Below are positions 1 through 7,840 of a stretch of 14,737 nucleotides of DNA, piece after piece. The DNA comes from Acanthaster planci (taxonomy: Eukaryota > Echinodermata > Asteroidea > Valvatida > Acanthasteridae), in contig NW_019091646.1 in the NCBI RefSeq assembly GCF_001949145.1, positions 168,913 through 183,649 on the forward strand. The letters run 5' to 3'. Under the pieces are notes generated by a model. It did no database searches. It was given only the letters and a program-made list of their open reading frames with translations, and had not been told where the DNA came from. A program made the position numbers and the translations under genes. The first letter of the stretch is position 1. Each line of letters opens with the position of its first letter.

Positions 1-165
1 ATAAGCCACTGGGACGTTTTTGGCGTGAGGATCAATGTATGAGCCGTTGCTTATCTTATGAAAATTACGGTATTTAAAAATAATTTTTGTAAAAACACAT
101 ACACACAAAGGAGCAAACTCACAAGCAGGGCGGGGGGAGGGGGGTAGTTCAAACCCCCAGCCTAT

Positions 166-282
166 CGTTGTTGTTTTGTTGTGTTTTTAGTTTGTTTGTT
201 GGGTTGTTTGTTTGTTTGTTGGGGTGTTTGTTTGTTTGTTTGTTTGTTTGTTTGTTTGTTTGTTTGTTTTTTTGTTTGTTTG
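166..282. repeat. (TTTG)n microsatellite
   Basis: A run of TTTG units, interrupted by a few G-for-T changes in its first half and nearly pure from about 226 to 282. A G-rich stretch at 128-144 precedes it. This is a simple-sequence repeat with no coding content. The flanks (1-165 and 283-480) are AT-rich and show no gene. Confidence 0.95.
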
Positions 283-819
283 AAGAAAAAATTAAAGTAT
301 TTTAATTCCCTCTGACTTCAAGACCATCATTTTGTCTTGAGATCATAGAAATACTCTGGTTTTATTCCATCCTCTAAAATTTGTATTCCAAAATCAGGGC
401 ACCAACTTTAAAAAAAATTGCTATATATATAGATTAAGTGAAATAGCGCATTTCATACGACCAAGGTAATTTTCTGACCAAACACTAGCAATGACAGAAT
501 GCATTATTGACTGCATTAACGGTGGCCTTGTGCATGTCGCAAGAAAGGTGGACCGCACCGAACCAGGACCGACTTGATCCCAAGTCTATTTTGGTACCCA
601 CGATTAATGGCGCAGCAAGCCTTGGCGCAGTGCCAGGATCCATTAGGGTTTGCAATGTGTGTAGATCGGCGATGTGTGGGCACTTTTTATACAGTAGTAG
701 TAAAGATACTTACTACCACAGTGCATTGCGGTAACGCTGCCATGTTCATCATTTTCAGAACGACTCAGGTTGGAGCCAGAGTGGGGAATACAGGTGGGTG
801 AGGAAGGTATTCTCTGGCA

Positions 820-848
820 GACTGCATGTATGACTGCATGACTGCATG
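820..848. repeat. Short tandem repeat of GACTGCAT units
   Basis: GACTGCAT occurs three times, the first two copies separated by GTAT and the last two directly abutting. It is too short to be more than a replication-slippage product. It lies at the downstream edge of the minus-strand DIRS-like remnant. The stretch 283-880 otherwise shows no gene; the short open frames there have no recognisable product. Confidence 0.75.
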
Positions 849-901
849 TGGGAGTGGAGTCCAATGCATTCAATGTACCCAAACAGTCAATACATATGCA
901 G

Positions 902-1128
902 AATGACACTGGTATTATGTCAGGGGTTGGCTACGACACATGCACTGCAAATGATGAACACAAATTCATGTTGTGAATGATCATAAACATATGTACTAGA
1001 GCAAGTCAAAGACCAGATTCACAGCAAGTTCCAAAACGTTGATGTGATTTTGCTGAAAGTGGGCATCCCAATTCCCTGAATCCTTGTGTGGGGAAGGGAA
1101 GCCCCCATCTGAGCGATGACGCATCACT
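902..1128 (-). pseudogene. RNase H domain remnant of DIRS-like pol
   Basis: The minus strand encodes ILSDASSLRWG (catalytic-type Asp codon at 1123-1125). About 70 bases later, in another frame, it encodes HINVLELAV (1019-1046), then a DNTSV-like segment near 902-921. These three motifs occur in this order in DIRS-group RNase H: first Asp, a Glu in the HINVLEL helix, and a later Asp before an Asn/Thr run. At least two frameshifts separate them and stops are present, so no working enzyme is made. In the intact element this domain would remove the RNA strand during reverse transcription. It follows directly on an RT fragment because the RT core is missing. Confidence 0.6.
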
Positions 1129-1179
1129 CAATATCACTATTTTGGGTTTTGACTGTGAGAATGGGAGATTACCATCATG

Positions 1180-1529
1180 ATGGTCTCTGTGTGGAATTTC
1201 TTGGGGCAGATGAATCTGTTCAGAGGTTCCAGATTGATGAGGGGACACCATTTGCCTGGTTCCTTTTTGGGTGTGAGGAAGACTGTTGGCAGGAAACCAT
1301 TCTTCACTTGGCTGGGTTGAACTTGAAGGATGGCATTTTGTAGTACGGAATTTATGTCTGACTCCAGTGCCAAGCGTTTTTGTTGCGTGGGACTGGAGTC
1401 AACCACAGTATCGCCTTGGGGGGAAGGGTGCTTGTGAACTTGAGGGAGTATTTGTAAGAGTTGTGAGTACCCATTTGTCTTAGGTGATCTCCTGCCATAA
1501 CCCTGCAAGTTATTGCAGACGGCCACCAA
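1180..1529 (-). pseudogene. Reverse transcriptase N-terminal fragment (DIRS-like)
   Basis: A 130-codon open minus-strand frame begins near 1529. From about codon 78 it carries PTVFLTPKKEPGKWCPLINL followed by EPLNRF. This is the fingers region of an RT, where a basic PKK segment is followed by an R-P-(V/L)-I-(D/N)-L-x-x-LN-x-(F/Y) motif. The preceding residues (LALESDINSVLQNAILQVQP) match the helix before this motif. The match ends after about KKFHTETIMMVI. The palm motifs, including the catalytic Asp pair, are absent, and RNase H sequence starts about 45 bases further on. The open frame is therefore an internally deleted remnant. Confidence 0.7.
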
Positions 1530-1670
1530 CAGGCTCAGGATCGGCAGTCATAGGTGGTGAAGCAATGTAGTTATCATTGACATCCCCTGAATGAGTGGGG
1601 TGCGTGCAATGAATACCGTCCTCCCTGGCAGGCTTGACTCAATCTGGAAGTGGTGCGATATGAGGCTTGA

Positions 1671-1905
1671 TGCTGGCTCAGCTGCTGTAGAGGGGGGCAA
1701 AAGGAATGACAAGCTTGTTAACTCTGATGAGGCGAGAGGGCTTGGGTTGGCAGGTGTTGCGGAGCTGAGGTTGCTGAATAGCCAGAGGCGGTGTTTCATG
1801 GAAAGATAGTTTCTTGGTAGTGTTGATCCGTTTAGCCTCAGCATCCAGTATGTCCAGAAACTTACCAGCAAAGAGATCCTTTCTGTAGAGCTGGAGTTCC
1901 TCACA
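1671..1905 (-). pseudogene. Gag-like segment of the DIRS-like element
   Basis: One minus-strand frame reads CEELQLYRKDLFAGKFLDIL at its start, continues with a charged helical stretch (DAEAKRINTTKKLSF) and then a Gln/Pro-rich part, ending at a stop near 1671. It lies upstream of the RT fragment on the same strand, where gag sits in DIRS elements. The same frame is open at 2311-2553. The match to gag is by position and general character, not by a defining motif such as a zinc knuckle. An upstream stop just before this segment shows the frame is broken. Confidence 0.4.
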
Positions 1906-2310
1906 CCGTCACAAGGAATGTGCATAGCATCTAAGGCATTAGATTTCCTGGTAGGAGTTGCAAAGCAGGAGATTCGAGTGAAATGTTCGAATGCACAGTT
2001 AAGTCCCTTGTCAAGGCCACAGAAGACTGAGGCTGTGAAGTCTGGGATTGCCAGAGAATGCTCCTCACATACATACTCCTACAGGAGCAAAAGGAAGTGC
2101 AATGTAGCACAAAGAGAGAAGCTCTGTCGCGTCTTGTGAGTGAAGATTCCAGGGATGCCTTGTCCTTGTCTAGAAAGAACGATTTGGAGGGTGGCTTTCC
2201 TTAGTCAGTGTTGTTTGACTGGGTCGCTTGCTGCCATGGAAGGAGGAGGGCTGACTTGCGAGGAGCGAGTCCGGGGCAGTCGAGGCCAGAGGAGACTTAT
2301 TGTTGAGGCG

Positions 2311-2553
2311 TCAAGCTATAAAAGTCAGGGCTTCACTGATGGACTGGGAGGCTGAAATCCATGCTGTGGAAGAAGTAGCTTGATGTTCGCAGTGGCGCCT
2401 CTTCTTAGACTTCGAAGCATTCAACGAAGGAGAGGAGCGCCTTATGTTTCTTTGGAATGGGCAATCCGGTGGTTGATGTGGCGGATGAGGCCGGAAGGGT
2501 GGATCGCTTGAGAAGCATTGCTGGTGTTGGCCAGCATGAGCTAAGGCGGTAAG
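2311..2553 (-). pseudogene. Ser/Pro-rich basic open segment, probably gag N-terminal region
   Basis: Eighty codons on the minus strand are open between two TGA stops, in the same frame as the gag-like segment at 1671-1905. The composition is biased: Pro/His/Gln-rich first, then Ser-rich with a basic cluster KSKKRRH that resembles a nuclear localisation signal. There is no start codon at its beginning. It probably belongs to the gag-like region of the DIRS-like element. No domain is recognised. The region 2554-2958 holds only short open frames of similar composition. Confidence 0.3.
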
Positions 2554-2958
2554 TCAAAATAGAAATGGTTCATGAAGTGGGAAATGATAAACGATAAGCT
2601 CCTTACCCGCTTCAGAGTAAAGCGAACAACGATACGGAGTCACAAGCTAAATGGCTGTGAAGACCACTCGTGGGTGAGGTTTTGTAACAACCAAACAGAG
2701 CGTGGGGAGCCTGCTCTGGTGTCTTTGGCATCGGGGTGGGTGGAAGTACGCTCCATCAGTCTTGCAAGTGAAGTGGTTTTTCTCACTGATGCAGAAGGGC
2801 GGCTGATGACTGCTGGAGTTGATGGGGGAGTACTGGCACCATCAACCCCAGGTTCTTCTGGGCCTTGGCAGATGATGGGCAGGACAAGCACAGGAGACGT
2901 CAGGTTAAGCACATTCTATGGATTCCCAGCTGGCTCGGTAGACTGCCGATAGACCCGG

Positions 2959-3190
2959 GAGACTGGGGTCCTGGCTGGATCCCAGTGGGTGCCCCTGCCC
3001 AAGCGGTCATATGCAATCGTCCTTGGAGCTTCCCTATCAACTCTGTGTAGAGCTGAATGAGACAGGGGTCCTATCCAGATGCAAGTGGTTGCCCTGGTTG
3101 GAACGGCTAGGCCTTAATCCTCATCCGGGTTGTTGGCGGAAACAGTGGTCCTAGCCAGATCCTAGTGGATGTCCTGATTCAGGTGGCTTA
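2959..3190. repeat. Degenerate direct repeats (GAGACTGGGGTCCT-type unit)
   Basis: Three related blocks start at 2959, 3059 and 3139. Each begins GA(G/A)AC(T/A)G(G/T)GGTCCT and continues with a CCAGAT/CTGGAT core and a (A/C)AGTGG box. Spacing is 100 and then 80 bases. A fourth, weaker match (CAGTGTTCTAGCCA) lies at about 3269. They sit next to the upstream end of the minus-strand DIRS-like remnant and may be its leader repeats. The stretch 3191-3562 has no gene I can recognise. Confidence 0.5.
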
Positions 3191-3562
3191 GGCGTGTTAG
3201 TAATGTGGTAAGGTGGTCATGAGTGTAACAGGAATGAACCTTGTAGTACCGACAGTCTATGCCTGCAGCAGTGTTCTAGCCACGGTGGGTAGCACCGGTA
3301 GGTACTGTAAATTTGCGCCAGGTTCTTGGGTTCAAATTGGTTGTGCTGCCTGGCATGGATTTTCAAAACAATGAACTGAAATAATGCTGAAAATGTACCT
3401 ATTTGATCATATTTTGAAGCATGCAAAGTCACAATTTTGCACTATTTACCAATTTTAAACAAGTAAGGAAAGACATAAGAAATATATTTCTCATATTCTT
3501 CGTATCAAATCAGCCGCTGATTGCAAAATCATCATTGTAAACATGCCTTAACAAAAACATAG

Positions 3563-3625
3563 GGGGAAATCCCTTCGGGGATTCTCCTAAAAACCCAGCT
3601 GTGGGTAGTGAGAGCTCCACTCACT
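3563..3625. other. Cluster of three small hairpins
   Basis: Three inverted repeats follow one another. 3563-3588 has an 11-pair stem with one A/C mismatch and two G/T pairs, closed by a TTCG loop (AATCCC-TTCG-GGGATT core). 3593-3606 has a 5-bp stem ACCCA/TGGGT. 3607-3625 has a 6-bp stem AGTGAG/CTCACT. The block is GC-rich between AT-rich flanks and is followed by GCGCTCGCTACGC. It could be the fold of a small structured repeat; no known RNA family is recognised. Confidence 0.5.
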
Positions 3626-3782
3626 GCGCTCGCTACGCTTGGTAATCAGAAAATTTAGGGAAGATTTGTCACTTTCAAGTTATGCAATAATCTGGTTTAA
3701 ATGTTATTCCAGAGATTCAAGTCCCATCAGAGTACGCTTGTGTTTTGTTTTTTTTTCACAAGCCTTCGGGGCACACTGAGTA

Positions 3783-4523
3783 TACAGTGTTAAATACACG
3801 TCGGGCAGGGCAAATCCAAAATTAATGGTTTAAATGTGTTGACTTGCCCCGAGGTGGGCCAGTGCAGAGTTGAATAGTGTTCAAAGCAGGAGAGCAAGTC
3901 TGCAACATGGTGCAACTTACCAAAGAGCAAAGAGTGTTTGTTGTGACAAAATTTATTGAAAACAAGACCTTTCAAGCCACCCAAGCAGCATTTAGGGAAG
4001 CCTTCCCTGATAGGGATCCACCGGCAAAGTCGACTATCTGGAAAAATGTGCATAAATACCGAGAACATGGGACAAGCCTTAATTTGAATGACCCTGGGAA
4101 GAGGCGCATAGTGCAAACTCCTGAAAACGTTGCTGCAGTTCGACAGCAACTTGTCGAACAGCCAAGGGGAACCAGTTGCAGGAGGAATGGGCTTGGACAC
4201 GTGGAAGGTGTCGGTGCATAGTTAACTGTGAATTACGTAATGTGTAAATAATCGTTGTGCCCCTGATATCTTATCCAGGACAATCATGACAGAGGACAAC
4301 CTCATTCACTGGTTTATCCAAAGTGTTACAACTTAGTTGAGGTGCCCCATTTTCAAGACAACGGTGTTCAATCATGCATGACAGGATGAATACCATCAAG
4401 GTTTGACTAGAAAGAATACTGCTTCTACTTTTCAGAGATCCTTATACATTATAATCATATCTCATGGTTTGGGCATATTAAGCCCTTTTCTCAGGGTTTG
4501 TTTTTTTTCTGGGACACCCTGTA
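3783..4523 (+). mobile_element. Deleted mariner-like DNA transposon (DUF4817 type)
   Basis: The element holds an N-terminal transposase fragment and ends at the right with GGGACACCCTG followed by TA, the terminal sequence seen on many mariner-like elements with DUF4817 transposases. At the left, TATACAGTGT (from 3781) matches the outermost 7 bases of the inverted right end, TATACAGGGTGT. TA is the expected target site. The left boundary is the weaker of the two. Only about 740 bases remain and the catalytic domain is absent, so this is an internally deleted, non-autonomous copy. Confidence 0.55.
3907..4221 (+). pseudogene. DUF4817 helix-turn-helix transposase, N-terminal fragment
   Basis: This frame gives a protein of about 104 residues starting MVQLTKEQRVFVV. 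I chose the ATG at 3907 because family members begin MVxLTxEERxFVV; an in-frame ATG lies 10 codons upstream. Visible family features are TQAAFREAFPDRDPP, an STIWKNVHKYREHGT helix and a linker ending TPENVAAVRQQL. The last recognisable part is RRNGLG, which in full-length proteins leads into the catalytic DDE domain. Here it runs into HVEGVGA and a stop. The HTH would bind the transposon ends; without the DDE domain it cannot cut DNA. It could in principle still bind ends as a repressor, but that is speculation. Confidence 0.75.
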
Positions 4524-4539
4524 TAAGCCATGGCTTATA
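4522..4539. repeat. Perfect 18-bp palindrome
   Basis: TATAAGCCATGGCTTATA is identical to its reverse complement. It begins at the TA that borders the right end of the mariner-like element, so it may be the target site. Confidence 0.9.
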
Positions 4540-5192
4540 TTCCGAAAATTACAGGTTTTTTTACTGCATTTTTTTTTCATTTTGAATTAAAATTATTTTA
4601 TACCATTAACATGACTTAGGCAAGTCTATTTTGTTTAAAGCTAAACGTATTCAACAAAAGCTCGTGCACACATGTTTGTTGTCCTTTTTAAATGAGCCAT
4701 GGTGAGATCAAACGGTGAGCTTGAGTGGAGAAAAGGAATAGCTGTGTGATAGTCATGCTAAGTTTCCTCCATGGTTTGCCTGGTCCCTGTGCCAATAGAA
4801 CGTGACAGTGTGGGATAATTGACACAGTATAGATTGTAATTGCAAGCATGACACAGGAGAAGCATAACCACCTGATTTTCAGCCTGTTTTCTCTTCTAAA
4901 GTAGCAGATTGGCTTGATCTACCAGGAGTTTCCATATGTTTTCATAAAATGTACATATTTGTTTTCCCAATATTTTCTTCAAATGTTGTAGAGATTTTGG
5001 AATGCAATCTAGGATGACAGTTACGATTAGAAAAGATAGTTTATTTTAAATTACATGACATAATCTTACATTTTAAGTTGTACTTTTCTTGTACTTCATT
5101 TGCATTTTTCAATCTTTGGCAATGGACAATCATTTGGGATGTGATTTTGAAAATTAGTTTCCCCTTACGCATTATTTTTTGTGCTTTTGTAA

Positions 5193-5308
5193 GGTTTTAA
5201 AAACCTCAGACAGTCAGCAGGAGATCCATCTAAAAATGGAATATTTCAAAACCCTGGCAACCATTTTCTGGATAAATCTGGCCACTATCCTAACTTTCCT
5301 GAGGTTTT
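5193..5308. repeat. Inverted repeat AAAACCTCAG ... CTGAGGTTTT
   Basis: Ten bases at 5200-5209 are perfectly repeated in inverted orientation at 5299-5308, about 90 bases apart. The left arm overlaps a small palindrome, GGTTTTAAAAACC (5193-5205). This could be a short non-autonomous element, but no target duplication is evident. The surrounding region 4540-6344 is AT-rich and shows no exon. Confidence 0.4.
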
Positions 5309-5498
5309 GAGACTTACATGTATGCTGTAAAAGAAACGTGAGTTTAAACATAATAATTATTGGATTTTGCACATTAGAAGTCAATAATTGGAAGGCTTAA
5401 CACAATGTGGCAAGGTTGCTATCTGTGTGGTGTACAGGATTGTGGTTAGGTATCCCACTTAACGTTTCAATCGCTAAATACCCCACTTCGAAAAGGGA

Positions 5499-5510
5499 GT
5501 TAACGTTAAC
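5499..5510. repeat. 12-bp palindrome GTTAACGTTAAC
   Basis: Two tandem GTTAAC units form a perfect palindrome. No function is assigned. It lies in the AT-rich region presumed to be intron. Confidence 0.8.
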
Positions 5511-5540
5511 GATAAATGATGGTCAAAAGTGTGGTTTTTA

Positions 5541-5563
5541 ACTATATGTACTGTACATATAGT
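5541..5563. repeat. 23-bp near-perfect palindrome
   Basis: Arms ACTATATGTAC and GTACATATAGT are exact reverse complements around a single central T. It includes the TGTACA/TACATA words that recur through the window. It could form a cruciform or a 22-nt stem if transcribed. Confidence 0.9.
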
Positions 5564-6344
5564 AGATGATGTTACAACTTCATCCTCATGTGGTATTGTC
5601 CCAAAACAAAGCAAAGAAACCTTTTTTTTTTAAATACTGAATATCACAATATTGGCAATATCATTTTTAACAGGCTATTTTTTCTAACCCAGAGATCCCC
5701 CCAAAAGATACTGATATTTGGTCTTTTCTGCTACTTCCTTAATTTCCATTAATTTAGCAAACTCTCTCAACTAACAGAAACACATCTTATCACAGTTATC
5801 AAAACCAAGAGCTGAATCTCACAATTGTTTCAGGGATTAAAAAGCATTATAAAAGGCAAACATATGAACAAGTCTGATATAAAGGAACCATGTGTGAGGC
5901 AAAATATAATTTTGGTGGTCCAGCCATGGTCGAGCATCTGATAACAACTGTGTGAAACCTGTGATTTTTTACATTACATGTACACACATGCCCAGACTCC
6001 AGCAAAGCTGAATATTTGAGAGTGTTGTACTGTGGACCGGTAGTGTGATAGATATTCCTACAGAAAATTGTGACTTTGAATCAAGCTTGTAAAATTGAAA
6101 TTCCCGAGGAAAGTACCAAAATAGCTGGGAACCTTTGAAGAAATTGAGGAGTTAGATTCCAGACTCCTAATTTTGGAAATATAACAAACTGCTTAATTTT
6201 GTGAATATAATTAATAACTGAATAATTTCCTTCTTTCTGTCTTCAGTTCTTTCTGTCTGAAGCTTTTCAGTTTGTTAAACTGAGGTCGTCACTAGAAAAA
6301 AGGCACTGGCAGTTAGCGGTGACATCCATGAAGGCAGTACCTAC

Positions 6345-6502
6345 CTCAATACAATGATTACATACGCTGCAATGAGAACTTCTTGGAGGACGATAGAAAC
6401 GGCAGGTTGCACACCACTTCATTCGTACCTGAATTCCCTGTATCTCGGCTGTTTTATAAAGTGGCGCACGAAAATCTTCATCTCCATCCTCATCACCTTT
6501 AG
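6345..6502 (-). CDS. Internal exon of a ZDHHC5/8-type palmitoyltransferase
   Basis: This 158-base exon encodes about 52 residues of a DHHC S-acyltransferase, a membrane enzyme that transfers palmitate to cytosolic cysteines. Visible are an acidic run GDEDGDED, then [31 protein letters not shown], and [12 protein letters not shown]. These are the first zinc-binding cysteines and histidine of the cysteine-rich domain. The catalytic DHHC would start the next exon. The acidic run plus FRAPLYK...[12 protein letters not shown] is characteristic of the ZDHHC5/8 branch and unlike ZDHHC9/14/18. The acceptor is TATTTTCAG just above 6502 (exon enters with two bases of a codon). The donor is GAG followed by GTAGGT at 6344, leaving after a whole codon. 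A Ser replaces the usual Cys after PPR, at a variable position. No other exon of the gene is in the window. The pyrimidine tract is weak. Confidence 0.85.
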
Positions 6503-6563
6503 CTGAAAATATTATATTAATATTGAACATGAGTATACTATATTGGATTTTCCATGCTGAAAG

Positions 6564-6755
6564 CACTGGTGGCAGAAGGGGGGAAGGTCAATGAGGAGGG
6601 AAGTGGCCCTCCCACATTTTTGACAAGGGGGGTGCCCTCTCTCTCTCCCACTTTTTCCAGGTCCTATAATGGGGTAAAGCTTAATGGATCAGCCACTTAA
6701 TTGCTGATGCCTGATGGTCTCACAACTGGCCCCCTACATTGTTCTGCGGCCACTG
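6564..6755. mobile_element. hAT-type MITE with 8-bp target duplication
   Basis: A 192-base element. Its left end reads CACTGGTGGCAGAA and its right end, inverted, reads CAGTGGCCGCAGAA: 11 of 14 bases match. Both ends lead into G-runs, typical of CAGTGGCGG-type hAT MITEs. The flanking 8 bases are GCTGAAAG on the left and GCTGAAAC on the right, 7 of 8 identical, as expected for hAT insertion. It has no coding capacity. It lies in the intron 61 bases upstream of the ZDHHC exon (minus-strand sense). Confidence 0.8.
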
Positions 6756-6765
6756 GCTGAAACTC

Positions 6766-6780
6766 ATGTACAGTGTACAT
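6766..6780. repeat. 15-bp palindrome ATGTACA-G-TGTACAT
   Basis: Exact 7-base arms around one G, just outside the MITE. It is one of many TGTACA-containing words in the window. The stretch 6781-7395 shows no gene; if the LTR at 7396 is incomplete, its U3 part should lie in the last few hundred bases (GTATAAAG at 7321 could be a TATA box). Confidence 0.8.
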
Positions 6781-7395
6781 ATGTAATATTGTTACACCTC
6801 AGTGACAGATTGTGATTATTCGTTGGTTGAGAATTGATCATGTGATATGCCACAAACACATGCACTGCATCACAAGAATGCGTGTGTCACAAAGTTCCTA
6901 TTTTACCAGTCTCAGAAGACTTGTACATGTTTATGTTTGACGGTGACATTGGCCGTTACTACGTGAACGATCCTCAAAGGCAACTTGACTGCACGTAAGA
7001 GACATTCAACAGTGTGAGGCATAGGTTGCACTCACAAAATAAGTAAATAACTTGTTATTTATACCAGGCTGGCAATAGTATTGGGAATAGGAATATTGAG
7101 AATAGTATTTCGGGTTCTCGTAGCCTACTTATAAGTGGCCCAAACGATTTGAAATTTATAATTTGACGAATGTAAGACTACTCTCTAAATTGTACTTCTA
7201 ACTTTAACCAGTGCCGTTACTTATGATTTGATTGAGAATGGTGTTAGGATTTTTTTTTAGTGAATGCAAAATTGGTTGCAAGCTGTTGTGATTGACATAT
7301 TGTATGTACATGTAAATATTGTATAAAGCAGTGCGCACTGATCTGATTTAACCATTGACATTGAACTGACTTCGTTTTGTATTAAAATACTGAGT

Positions 7396-7496
7396 ACAAG
7401 TCAGACCAAAATGTGAATTAAATAAACTCTCGCTCTTCTTGAACAGAAAATGACTTTCTTCTCAGGGTTGTTTGACTCCAAGGGGTCATTCTGACA
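7396..7496 (+). repeat. Left LTR segment (R-U5 part)
   Basis: 101 bases align without gaps to 12061-12161, with 14 mismatches by hand count, 12 of them transitions. It ends in TGACA, four bases before the primer binding site, as an LTR 3' end should. AATAAA near 7415-7422 fits a polyadenylation signal, so this segment looks like R plus U5. U3 would lie upstream but has no partner copy to delimit it. Confidence 0.8.
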
Positions 7497-7500
7497 TTTT

Positions 7501-7517
7501 TGGGGGCTGGTCCGGGA
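7501..7517 (+). promoter_or_regulatory. Primer binding site, tRNA-Pro type
   Basis: TGGGGGCTGGTCCGGGA lies four bases after the LTR end. It differs at one position from the complement of the 3' end of animal tRNA-Pro (G for C in the middle). In the intact element this tRNA would prime minus-strand DNA synthesis. Confidence 0.7.
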
Positions 7518-7840
7518 AAGAAGGGTTAAATTAATTGAGAGTTTATTATTCGCATGATACTTGAGAAATGAGAAAGGATTGAAAGTTTTAGCTAGACTGG
7601 GATACGAATCTGCTTTAATTCCGTCACCTCTCGCAGCACCTGATTTTTTTTTTCTCGAGCCTGCTTGTTCTTGCAGCAGCATTAGCCATGCTACTCTTTC
7701 CATGTGCCATTGCTTCATGCTCTGTGCTTTTCCTAAGTTTTAGGTCTGGCGTCGTGACAGCGTGAGAAGATCATTGTGTTCAGGCTGTCTTGGTAGAGGA
7801 TTTATGTTTTGTTTCCAAAAGATGGTCGGATTCATTTAGA

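Larger units (their letters stand above)
902..2912 (-). mobile_element. DIRS-like retrotransposon remnant (gag / RT / RNase H)
   Basis: A decayed minus-strand retroelement, read from high to low coordinates. It has a Ser/Pro-rich and basic segment (2311-2553), a gag-like segment (1671-1905), the N-terminal part of a reverse transcriptase (1180-1529) and RNase H pieces (902-1128). The RT and RNase H motifs resemble tyrosine-recombinase retrotransposons of the DIRS group, whose RNase H carries HINVLEL-type motifs. No tyrosine recombinase, methyltransferase or terminal repeats were recognised, and the outer limits are approximate. Stops and frameshifts are frequent. Base composition is richer in GC than the flanks. 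Assignment to the broad group is fairly secure; the exact family is inferred. Confidence 0.65.

Noticed and set aside
166-282. Repeat array as a possible CRISPR or telomere-like tract
   Set aside because: It is a simple TTTG microsatellite with no spacers and not a telomere unit.
507-909. Overlapping short open frames of 75-88 codons
   Set aside because: They have no recognisable domain, overlap each other on both strands and have ordinary composition; chance frames.
1116-1343. Plus-strand open frame of 75 codons
   Set aside because: It is antisense to the RT and RNase H remnants, whose motifs lie on the minus strand.
3790-4200. Minus-strand open frame of 136 codons
   Set aside because: It mirrors the DUF4817 transposase frame, which is clearly recognisable on the plus strand.
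6267-6566. Treating the whole 99-codon frame around the ZDHHC exon as one gene
   Set aside because: Residues outside 6345-6502 do not match the family, and clear acceptor and donor sites bound the exon.
7230-7250. TGTTAGGATTTT as a possible left LTR start
   Set aside because: The flanking bases do not match GAGTG after the right LTR and there is no second copy to confirm the boundary.
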